Part shown: one piece after another, positions 1-4,955 of the stretch | Layout: the number at the start of each line of letters is the position of its first letter | Position numbering within the stretch: position 1 is the stretch's first letter | From: Deltaproteobacteria bacterium | GTDB lineage: Bacteria; Myxococcota_A; UBA9160; SZUA-336 | Assembly: GCA_030673955.1 (NCBI GenBank) | Contig: DAOVBF010000103.1 | Coordinates: 1-5,535, forward strand | Reading direction: 5' to 3' | DNA length: 5,535 nt | Made by a program: the position numbers and the translations under genes | Notes under the pieces: generated by a model | The model's input: only the letters and a program-made list of their open reading frames with translations | The model's database searches: none | What the model was told of the DNA's origin: nothing

Positions 1-82
1 CCCGGAAACGCCGACATTCGCGCCCATACAGCCGCAACTGCGCCGCAGGGCGCGTGATCCGTCAGCAGGTGACGCAAAGCGG

Positions 83-122
83 GTCGGCGACTAGAACCGT
101 GCGCGTCCCACACGGGACCGAC
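83..122 (-). terminator. Possible weak hairpin at the 3' end of the coiled-coil gene
   Basis: GTCCC (105-109) and GGGAC (114-118) form a 5-bp stem with a 4-base loop, and GTCGG (83-87) can pair with CCGAC (118-122) as an alternative outer stem. The second option overlaps the stop codon of the minus-strand gene. No T-run follows on the minus strand, so this is at best a weak or Rho-assisted end. Nothing else is recognisable in bases 1-121: there is no tRNA fold and no convincing ORF. Confidence 0.2.
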
Positions 123-703
123 TAGTCTTCAGTCTGCTTCCACCCCTCGGGAACCCCGGCCAGGGAAGCTTCCACCTCGAGATCGCGGAGCCGCTGCCGC
201 GCTGCCTCCAGCGACTGCCGATCGCGGCGGAGCGCGGCGCGCAGCCGCAGTACTTCCGGGTCGGAGGGTGCACCCCCGCCCGCTGGCGCGAAGCCCCAAT
301 CGCCGGGGGACACCTCGCGGATGCGGTCCTGGGCCTCCCCGATCCGGCGCTCGAGATCCGCCACCTCCAGGCGGACCCGGGCAAACTCGGCGGCCCACGT
401 CTCCCGGTCCTTGCCTCCGGGGCGTTGGGATGGGACCTCTGCCAAGCGCGGAGGGCGCAGCAAACGCTCCAAATCCAGGGAAGGAGCGGGCGACGGCGTG
501 GTGGGTGCAACAGTCTCGCCATTCGCGCCATCTCCGGTTCGGGATTCGGCCCGTCCAGAAGGCGGCACAAACAGCACCAGAATCAAGACGTACAAAAGCG
601 CGCTCACGAACACGCAGTATACGGAAGCACAGAGTCCGAGCCCATCAAGCCGGTCCCCTTGCGCGCCGAAGAAAAAGAGGCTGCGGATTGCCGGTCCAAG
701 CAA
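122..703 (-). CDS. Membrane-anchored coiled-coil protein of unknown function
   Basis: This encodes up to 193 residues. A single hydrophobic segment at about residues 24-47 (rich in V, L, Y, F) is followed by a Pro/Ser/Thr/Ala-rich linker (about 48-95). Two charged helical stretches (about 104-131 and 150-180) have heptad-like spacing of L, V and I and look like a coiled coil, broken by a Gly/Pro/Ala-rich loop (about 133-148). The end reads AGVPEGW, a tail I associate only loosely with small bacterial coiled-coil proteins. The likely topology is a short cytoplasmic N-terminus, one signal-anchor helix and an extracytoplasmic coiled coil. The start is uncertain: the frame opens only with a TTG at 701-703 lacking a clear Shine-Dalgarno, and a GTG at residue 31 (611-613) would begin just inside the membrane segment. 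The gene diverges from the PilT-like gene, 17 bases apart if the TTG is right. I do not recognise the family, and a link to pili rests on position alone. Confidence 0.7.
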   Translation of the reverse strand: MLGPAIRSLFFFGAQGDRLDGLGLCASVYCVFVSALLYVLILVLFVPPSGRAESRTGDGANGETVAPTTPSPAPSLDLERLLRPPRLAEVPSQRPGGKDRETWAAEFARVRLEVADLERRIGEAQDRIREVSPGDWGFAPAGGGAPSDPEVLRLRAALRRDRQSLEAARQRLRDLEVEASLAGVPEGWKQTED

Positions 704-720
704 GAGGTTGAGAGTCCATC

Positions 721-1866
721 ATGGATCGCGAGCGACTGCATCGTCTATTGGCCCTGGGGTTCGAGAAGGGGGCCTCCGACATCCATTTCCAGGCCGGCTG
801 CCTTCCGCTCTATCGGTTCAACGGTGAGCTCGTGGAGTTGCGCTACAAGGCTCTCACCCCGGCGGATACCGAGGCGATCGCGCACATTCTGAGCGAGGGA
901 AGCCATCGCGGTTCGATCGAAAACAGCTCCGACGTGGACCTCGCCTACGAGATCCCTGGAGAAGGCCGGTTTCGGGTGAACATCTCCCGGGAGCGGCAGT
1001 CCTACAACATCGTGCTGCGAGTCATTCCCCTCACGATCAAGAGCTGCGATGAGCTCAACCTGCCACCCGTCCTGCACGAGATCGCGTCCACCCAGCGCGG
1101 GATGGTGCTGGTCACGGGCGCGACGGGGATGGGCAAATCGACCACGCTGGCGGCCATGCTGCAGGAGATCAACCGGATCCGGAAGTGCAAGATCATCACG
1201 ATCGAGGACCCGGTCGAGTTCATCCTCACCTACGAGCGTGCCATCATCACACAGCGTGAAGTCGGGACCGATACTCCGAACTTTCCCGCGGCGCTCCGCG
1301 CGGCACTCCGCCAGGATCCCGATGTGATCATGGTGGGCGAGATCCGTGACGCGGAGACCGTGGACACGGCACTCAAGGCGGCTGAGACGGGGCACAGCGT
1401 GCTGTCTTCCATCCACACCTCGGACGTCGTGGCCACACTGCGACGCCTGGTCAGCTTCTTCTCCGGTGAAGAGCAGATGCAGGTTCGTGAGCGCATTGCG
1501 GACAACGTGGAGGCCGTCGTTTCGCTGCGCCTGCTACCCAACAAGAGCGGGACCGGGCGCGTGCCTGCCGTGGAGGTCATGCGTAGCACTCGTATGATTC
1601 GGGAGTGCATACGGGATCCGAATCGAACATTCGAGATCCGGGATCACGTCGCGAAGGGACGCGAACACATGAGGATGCAGACCTTCGACCAGCATCTGCT
1701 CGATCTCTACCGCGCTAACAATATCAAGCTCTCCACAGCTTGTGATGCGGCTTCTAGCCCTCGGGACTTCGCGACCCAGCTGGCGCTCGAGGGTGACGCC
1801 TCGTGCACAGAAGAAGGTGAAGAGGAATCGCGCCCCGTGGAGCTCGAAGGGGACGGTCGCTTCTAG
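721..1866 (+). CDS. pilT: PilT-like type IV pilus retraction ATPase
   Basis: This is a 381-residue member of the PilT/VirB11 secretion ATPase family, cytoplasmic hexameric motors that drive disassembly of type IV pilin fibres. The N-terminal PAS-like domain has the typical ASDIHF start (about residues 18-23). The Walker A is GATGMGKST (133-141, Lys139), with Met in the place usually taken by Ser. The Asp box is ITIEDPVEF (about 160-168). The Walker B is DPDVIMVGEIRD (199-210), with catalytic Glu207. The His box is TGHSVLSSIHT (223-233, His225 and His232). RMIRECIRD (291-299) occupies the position of the PilT AIRNLIRE motif but is divergent. The C-terminal MQTFDQHLLDLY is shared with PilT and PilU. 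An acidic tail from about residue 357 makes it somewhat longer than the usual 340-370. The ATG follows an in-frame TGA at 709-711, so no earlier start is possible, and the Shine-Dalgarno is weak (AGAG at 711-714). The neighbouring kinase gene starts 15 bases downstream, suggesting an operon. No pilB or pilC lies in the window. PilU or another PilT paralogue is an alternative assignment. Confidence 0.9.
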   Translation: MDRERLHRLLALGFEKGASDIHFQAGCLPLYRFNGELVELRYKALTPADTEAIAHILSEGSHRGSIENSSDVDLAYEIPGEGRFRVNISRERQSYNIVLRVIPLTIKSCDELNLPPVLHEIASTQRGMVLVTGATGMGKSTTLAAMLQEINRIRKCKIITIEDPVEFILTYERAIITQREVGTDTPNFPAALRAALRQDPDVIMVGEIRDAETVDTALKAAETGHSVLSSIHTSDVVATLRRLVSFFSGEEQMQVRERIADNVEAVVSLRLLPNKSGTGRVPAVEVMRSTRMIRECIRDPNRTFEIRDHVAKGREHMRMQTFDQHLLDLYRANNIKLSTACDAASSPRDFATQLALEGDASCTEEGEEESRPVELEGDGRF

Positions 1867-1881
1867 CTGACAGGACTCATC

Positions 1882-3111
1882 GTGGAAATCCTCGCGGTTT
1901 ACACGGCCCCCGAAGCGCTCGAAACAGCCCTTGCGACTGGCGCGCGCCACCTAGCGGCGACGCTCGAGGGGTTCGCGCTGGTGTACCAGCTCGAACACGA
2001 GTCTCGGGAGCCGGACGGTTGGGCCGGGTTTACCTGCGCGCGAGACGCTCAGGCCGCTAGCGAGCAGCTCGACGCTTTCCGTAAGCAGATCCAGCACTCC
2101 GAACGCCCCATACGGGGCGATGCGCCCAGCGGCCCACCGCGCATCTGGGCGCGGGCGGCCGGTGGCTTGTACGGATTCCCATTGCAGCACGCAGACAAGA
2201 CCCGCGGAGTCGCCATCGTGGGATGTCCGGGGGCCTGGCCCCGCATCCGCAACGCGGAGATCGAATCGATCCTACGTCAGGTGGCCCTGGTGCTGGACCA
2301 CCATGCCGTTTCTGCGGAGGGCCCCGGTGAACCCCAGCCCTCGGATGAGCTGCTGCGCCTGAGCGAACAGCTCCTCGCGCAGGACATCGAGCAGATCAAG
2401 CGGGAGGAGGAGCAACGCCGGATCGAAGAGTTCAAAGACGACCTGCTCGAGAGGCTGTCCTGCGCACTGCGGACACCGCTGAACGACATCATCGAGAGGG
2501 TGATCTCGGTCTTGGCTGACGAGCACGAAAACCTCTCCGAGACGGGTCAGCAGGCGCTACGGAAGGCTCTGGACGAGGGTAACTACCTCCTGCGGATGCT
2601 CCAAAACATCCTCGACCTCTGGCGCATCAAGCGAAACGAGACGCGCGTCGAGCGGCAGGACGTGAATGTCGCCGAGGTGGTCGAGGAGGCGATCTTCAAC
2701 GTCCGGGACGAGCTCAGGCCCGATGTCATCTTCGAGAGACGGCTCGCCTCCCCTCTGCCCAAGGCACGTACCGACCTCGCGAAACTCAGTCAGATTCTCT
2801 TCCACCTCCTGGACAACGCCGCCAAGTTCACCGAGCGTGGTTACATCGAGCTCGAGCTCTCGCTGGCGGATAGCCAGCTATCCTGCAGCGTAACGGATAC
2901 GGGAATCGGGATCTCAGCCGGCGATCAACCGCGTGTCTTCGAGGAGTTCTTCCAGGTGGATCGATCCTCGAGCCGACGACACCGGGGCGCGGGCCTGGGA
3001 TTGACGCTCACCCGCGCGCTGATCGAGCAGCTCGGCGGCAGCATCTCGGTCTCGAGTGAGGTCGGCCGCGGCTCGCTCTTCAGCTTCACGATCCCGGTGA
3101 CCACACTGTAA
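1882..3111 (+). CDS. GAF-like/HisKA/HATPase protein lacking the phosphoacceptor histidine (pseudo-histidine kinase)
   Basis: This encodes 409 residues with no signal peptide or membrane helix, so it is predicted cytoplasmic. Residues 1-150 resemble a divergent GAF sensor domain. Residues about 165-192 form a charged helix rich in Glu, Lys, Gln and Arg that could transmit signals to the dimerisation domain. The H box reads LSCALRTPLN, placing Cys194 (TGC, 2461-2463) where SHELRTPL kinases carry the phosphorylated His, while the rest of the motif is intact. The second helix of the dimerisation domain ends near NILDLWRI. The ATP-binding domain looks functional: N box with Asn312 in LLDNAAKFT, G1 DTGIGI (339-344), F box FEEFF, and G2 GAGLGL (369-374). 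It may bind ATP without autophosphorylating. GTG was chosen as start because AGGA (1872-1875) lies six bases upstream and the PilT-like gene ends 15 bases before it, implying translation from one mRNA. A role in sensing for the pilus motor is inferred from this pairing. No response regulator is present. Confidence 0.88.
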   Translation: MEILAVYTAPEALETALATGARHLAATLEGFALVYQLEHESREPDGWAGFTCARDAQAASEQLDAFRKQIQHSERPIRGDAPSGPPRIWARAAGGLYGFPLQHADKTRGVAIVGCPGAWPRIRNAEIESILRQVALVLDHHAVSAEGPGEPQPSDELLRLSEQLLAQDIEQIKREEEQRRIEEFKDDLLERLSCALRTPLNDIIERVISVLADEHENLSETGQQALRKALDEGNYLLRMLQNILDLWRIKRNETRVERQDVNVAEVVEEAIFNVRDELRPDVIFERRLASPLPKARTDLAKLSQILFHLLDNAAKFTERGYIELELSLADSQLSCSVTDTGIGISAGDQPRVFEEFFQVDRSSSRRHRGAGLGLTLTRALIEQLGGSISVSSEVGRGSLFSFTIPVTTL

Positions 3112-3152
3112 CCACCGGGAGCCCGAGGTAGGTTTCAGCGCTAAGCGTGCTG

Positions 3153-3187
3153 CCGCGCAGCCTGTCCCTGATCTGCCGACAGCGCGG
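3153..3187. terminator. Possible bidirectional hairpin between convergent genes
   Basis: CCGCG (3153-3157) pairs with CGCGG (3183-3187), and CTGTC (3162-3166) pairs with GACAG (3178-3182), giving a two-part stem with a bulge on one side. It lies in the 79-base gap between the ends of the convergent kinase and rpoZ genes, where a shared terminator would be expected. Neither strand has a T-run after it, so the assignment is weak. Confidence 0.3.
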
Positions 3188-3190
3188 GAG

Positions 3191-3400
3191 TTACACCTCG
3201 GGGTCTTCGGGAGGCATATCGGGCTTCACGTACCCGGCAGCGATCTCACGCAGGGCGACCACGACCTCGCGGTTCTCCTCCGCCTTGACCAGCGTGCGGG
3301 CCCCCCGCTTGAGCTGCTTGGCGCGGATCCCCGCCATCAACACCAGGCTGAAACGGTTGTTGACCCGCTCCGTGCAGTCCTCGATGGTGATCCGGGCCAT
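3191..3400 (-). CDS. rpoZ: DNA-directed RNA polymerase omega subunit
   Basis: This 69-residue protein starts MARITIEDC and continues with NRFSLVLMAGIRAKQL, matching the conserved N-terminal half of bacterial omega. VVVALREIAAG near residue 47 matches the second conserved block. Omega binds the beta-prime subunit, aids assembly of the core enzyme and is part of the ppGpp site in proteobacteria. The length is normal for a short omega. The ATG is set by a strong AAGGAGG (3408-3414 on the plus strand as CCTCCTT) seven bases upstream. The usual proteobacterial neighbours gmk and spoT are not next to it. Here it appears to have its own promoter and to lie alone between a convergent kinase gene and the histone-like gene. 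Confidence 0.95.
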   Translation of the reverse strand: MARITIEDCTERVNNRFSLVLMAGIRAKQLKRGARTLVKAEENREVVVALREIAAGYVKPDMPPEDPEV

Positions 3401-3424
3401 TGCGATGCCTCCTTCTGGCCGGGC

Positions 3425-3453
3425 AAGCTAAGCCGAGCAGCCCGGTCCGTCAA
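3425..3453 (-). promoter_or_regulatory. Predicted sigma70-type promoter of rpoZ
   Basis: On the minus strand TTGACG (3448-3453) is followed after 17 bases by TAGCTT (3425-3430). The -35 matches consensus at five of six positions and the -10 has the TAnnnT pattern. Transcription would begin near 3418 with a leader of about 18 bases holding the AAGGAGG ribosome binding site. It sits downstream of the terminator of the histone-like gene, so rpoZ is probably transcribed on its own. Confidence 0.5.
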
Positions 3454-3506
3454 CTGGCGGGGCCCGGCGCGAGGCGCGCGCCCGATCACCTGCTGAGCTG
3501 CGGTCT

Positions 3507-3548
3507 CAAAGAAGAAGCCCCCGTTGCACAGCGGGCAACGGGGGCTTC
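3507..3548 (-). terminator. Intrinsic terminator of the histone-like gene
   Basis: A perfect 14-bp inverted repeat, GAAGCCCCCGTTGC (3514-3527) and its complement (3535-3548), encloses a 7-base loop. On the minus strand it begins 23 bases after the stop codon of the histone-like gene and is followed by TTCTTTG, a modest pyrimidine/T tract. The length and GC content of the stem make it a convincing terminator for that gene. It separates it from rpoZ. Confidence 0.8.
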
Positions 3549-3571
3549 ACGGATAACCCGGAATCGGGCTG

Positions 3572-3799
3572 CTACTCAGCCTTCTTTCTCCGAGTCTTCC
3601 TCCTCGCCTTCTTGCGGCGAGCCTTCTTGCGGCCAGCCTTCTTGCGGCCAGCCTTCTTGCGGCCAGCCTTCTTGCGGCGAGCCTTCTTGCGGCCAGCCTT
3701 CTTGCGAGTGGCCTTCTTGCGGCGAGCTTTCCTCCGCCGCGGTGCCTTCTTGGCTGTGGCCTTCTTGCGAGTGGCCTTCCTTCTTCGACGAACTGCCAT
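3572..3799 (-). CDS. Histone H1-like Lys/Arg/Ala-repeat DNA-binding protein
   Basis: This 75-residue protein is built from only nine amino acids. By my count 48 residues are Lys or Arg and 15 are Ala, and the only acidic residue is the C-terminal Glu. After MAVRRRRKA it is made largely of five-residue units of the type (G/R/T)RKKA. This composition matches bacterial histone H1-like proteins (Hc1/Hc2-type and AlgP-like tails) that bind and compact DNA or RNA without sequence specificity through unfolded basic chains. The frame was chosen because it starts with a good ATG behind a purine-rich GGGGGGTGAGAG site and ends just before a strong terminator. Other frames give odd repeats such as QEGWPQEG or CGQPS and have no family match I know. 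It has its own predicted promoter and a leader of about 195 bases. A role in nucleoid structure is inferred. Another basic nucleic-acid-binding function is possible. Confidence 0.88.
   Translation of the reverse strand: MAVRRRRKATRKKATAKKAPRRRKARRKKATRKKAGRKKARRKKAGRKKAGRKKAGRKKARRKKARRKTRRKKAE
3606..3725. repeat. Eight tandem 15-base units inside the histone-like gene
   Basis: Eight consecutive units of GCCTTCTTGCGGCCA (plus-strand reading) fill this stretch without gaps. Units 1, 5 and 8 end in GGCGA, units 2, 3, 4 and 6 end in GGCCA, and unit 7 ends in GAGTG. The first ten bases are identical in all eight. On the coding strand each unit encodes one RKKA-containing pentapeptide. The identity extends to synonymous positions, which points to recent expansion by slippage or recombination and to likely length variation between strains. 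Confidence 0.95.
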
Positions 3800-3960
3800 T
3801 CTCTCTCACCCCCCTTTCTCTGCTGACTCACCGTGCTTGACCATCTTGGTCCAGCGCTTTTCGGCGCTCTCAGTCCGGCACAAGCACGGCTGTGTTGGAA
3901 CCCGGTTTCGCCTCCTCTATCGGCCCTCACAACTCGAACTTGACGTGAAAACCGATGATT

Positions 3961-3976
3961 TCTGATTGGAATCAGA
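3961..3976. promoter_or_regulatory. 16-base palindrome in the leader of the histone-like gene
   Basis: TCTGATT (3961-3967) and AATCAGA (3970-3976) form a perfect 7-bp dyad around GG. Nearby, TGTTGGAAC (3893-3901) and GTTCCAACA (3979-3987) form a 9-base inverted repeat, so TTGGAA occurs three times in about 95 bases counting both strands. The dyad lies downstream of the predicted transcription start of the histone-like gene, so it could be an operator or an RNA hairpin. No known regulator is identified. The rest of the 291-base gap between the histone-like gene and the bS22-like gene holds the promoter and terminator listed separately and no convincing ORF. Confidence 0.3.
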
Positions 3977-4001
3977 GAGTTCCAACAGTCAGCTGCCGCA
4001 C

Positions 4002-4031
4002 ACAGTAAGCATTCATACCGGGCGGTGTCAA
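4002..4031 (-). promoter_or_regulatory. Predicted promoter of the histone-like gene
   Basis: On the minus strand a perfect TTGACA (4026-4031) is followed after 18 bases by TACTGT (4002-4007), which keeps the TAnnnT pattern of a -10 box. It begins only ten bases beyond the T-run of the bS22-like gene's terminator, a position that fits a new transcription unit. The start would be near 3994, giving a leader of about 195 bases. Confidence 0.4.
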
Positions 4032-4041
4032 CCGAAAAACG

Positions 4042-4075
4042 AAAAAAAACGCACCGATGGGTCCCATCGGTGCGT
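4042..4075 (-). terminator. Intrinsic terminator of the bS22-like gene
   Basis: ACGCACCGATGG (4049-4060) and its exact complement (4064-4075) form a 12-bp stem with a 3-base loop. On the minus strand the stem is followed by an unbroken T-run (A-run at 4042-4049), then CG and five more T. It starts 15 bases after the stop codon of the 32-residue gene, a textbook Rho-independent terminator. Confidence 0.92.
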
Positions 4076-4090
4076 GCCGGGCGGGCCCCG

Positions 4091-4189
4091 CTACTTGCCG
4101 CGCTTGCGCTTGTGGCGGTTGCGGGCGCGCAGCTTCTTGTACTTATGCTTGCGCATCTTCTTGCGCCGCTTCTTGACAACGCTTCCCAT
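4091..4189 (-). CDS. Small basic ribosomal protein, bS22-like (AURKAIP1/COX24 domain)
   Basis: This 32-residue ORF starts MGSVVKKRRKKMRKHKYKK and ends KRKRGK. It matches the pattern of bacterial AURKAIP1/COX24-domain proteins, starting MGS(V/L)(I/V)KKRRK(R/K)M. The best-known member is bS22, found in the mycobacterial 30S subunit, and the mitochondrial counterpart is mS38. Almost every residue after position 5 is Lys, Arg or His, as expected for a peptide that threads into ribosomal RNA. The ATG is preceded by GGGAGGGG (4192-4199), which is close to the start but usable. A promoter and an intrinsic terminator frame the gene tightly, confirming that this short ORF is a real, separately expressed gene. 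The ribosomal role is inferred from the family. The neighbouring gene for a histone-like protein is similarly basic but unrelated in motif. Confidence 0.9.
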   Translation of the reverse strand: MGSVVKKRRKKMRKHKYKKLRARNRHKRKRGK

Positions 4190-4216
4190 CGCCCCTCCCG
4201 GTGGAACTGGCGCGGG

Positions 4217-4244
4217 ATGTTATCCGTCGTCGGAAGCTTGTCAA
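4217..4244 (-). promoter_or_regulatory. Predicted sigma70-type promoter of the bS22-like gene
   Basis: On the minus strand TTGACA (4239-4244) is followed after 16 bases by TAACAT (4217-4222), a perfect -35 and a four-of-six -10. Transcription would start near 4210, leaving a leader of about 20 bases that contains the ribosome binding site. It lies in the gap after the TPR gene, so the bS22-like gene need not depend on readthrough. Confidence 0.6.
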
Positions 4245-4282
4245 CCTTGCTGCGTGGGCGCTGCCGCCTCCGAGGCCTTGGG

Positions 4283-4747
4283 TCAGGCCAAGCGAGCCTG
4301 CAAGCGCCCCAGGAAGCGGTTGGCAGCATGGGTGCGTGGCAAGAATCGGAGAGCTGGCCGGCGGCGCATTCCGAGCTCGGCCAGGCTTCGCTGGAGACCC
4401 TCGTTTTCCGGATCCACCATCAGGCCCCGCTTGAGGAAACGGATCGCCTCGGCCTTGAAATCGAACGCCAGGTAGATCCGGGCGAGATTGAGGTAGAGAT
4501 CCGGGTTGTAGAACTCCTGGCGGACCGCGCCCCGCGCCAACTCCACCGCACCCGTGAACTGCTGTTTAACCAACGCGAGAGCGAGGGCATAGGACGAGCG
4601 ATAGCACGCGTTCTGCGGATCACTGAGGTAGGCGCGGCTCAGGTGCTCAAGTCCGTCTTGACCATGCCCCCCCTCCAAGAGCGCGAGACCGCGCCGGTGG
4701 TGCTCATCTGGCGTGAACTCCCTCTTCGTCTGCATCGAGTCTGCCAC
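4283..4747 (-). CDS. Tetratricopeptide repeat protein
   Basis: This 154-residue protein has about three TPR units, at residues 14-47, 48-81 and 82-115. The last is the clearest (NPDLYLNLARIYLAFDFKAEA followed by a DPEN turn). TPRs form right-handed helical scaffolds for protein-protein contacts. After the repeats comes a basic segment (127-152) reading GMRRRPALRFLPRTHAANRF and then LGRL, which looks like a conserved family tail and not random sequence. There is no signal peptide or membrane helix, so it is predicted cytoplasmic. The start is GTG at 4745-4747, chosen because a strong AGGAGG (4754-4759) lies six bases upstream; an ATG four codons later is less well placed. It follows the second kinase gene by 208 bases on the same strand and may share its transcript. 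I saw no good promoter or terminator in that gap. The partner is unknown. Confidence 0.85.
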   Translation of the reverse strand: MADSMQTKREFTPDEHHRRGLALLEGGHGQDGLEHLSRAYLSDPQNACYRSSYALALALVKQQFTGAVELARGAVRQEFYNPDLYLNLARIYLAFDFKAEAIRFLKRGLMVDPENEGLQRSLAELGMRRRPALRFLPRTHAANRFLGRLQARLA

Positions 4748-4752
4748 CTTAT

Positions 4753-4759
4753 TCCTCCT
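4753..4759 (-). promoter_or_regulatory. Ribosome binding site fixing the GTG start of the TPR gene
   Basis: The minus strand reads AGGAGGA followed by ATAAG and the GTG start codon. A second AGGAGG-like run lies a few bases further upstream. The site decides for the GTG over the in-frame ATG four codons later. The remaining bases to 4955 are GC-rich without a clear promoter, terminator or ORF. Confidence 0.75.
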
Positions 4760-4955
4760 GCCCTCCTCCGAGCACTTATCGGAAAATACGCGCCAGAATC
4801 CTTAGCGGCGGGTCCCCTACCTGGACCGCGGGATGAGCGTGCACGGCACGGGACCTGCCGGCTATCAGCGGGTCGCAGCGCGGTGCGCGGGGCGCCGCCC
4901 AGACACTCCCGCCGCGAGCCTGCGTACCTCCGCCGGCTCGAGTCCGATGCCCGTG

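Noticed and set aside
60..125. Possible tRNA-like T-loop (GGTTCTAGTC on the minus strand)
   Set aside because: The flanking bases cannot form the T-stem and no acceptor or anticodon stem is found.
745..1416. 223-codon minus-strand open frame opposite the PilT-like gene
   Set aside because: It is antisense to a gene with complete Walker A, Walker B, Asp and His boxes, and its own translation shows no family.
3612..3965. Plus-strand frame with RPAFLRPAFL repeats, and other repeat frames (CGQPS at 3400-3840, QEGWPQEG at 3576-3809 minus)
   Set aside because: These are mirror readings of the 15-base repeats of the histone-like gene. None has a ribosome binding site or a known family pattern, and the basic KKA frame fits a real family and its terminator.
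3929..3970. Plus-strand TTGACG with a weak -10 17 bases downstream
   Set aside because: There is no plus-strand gene downstream in the window, and the -10 match is poor.
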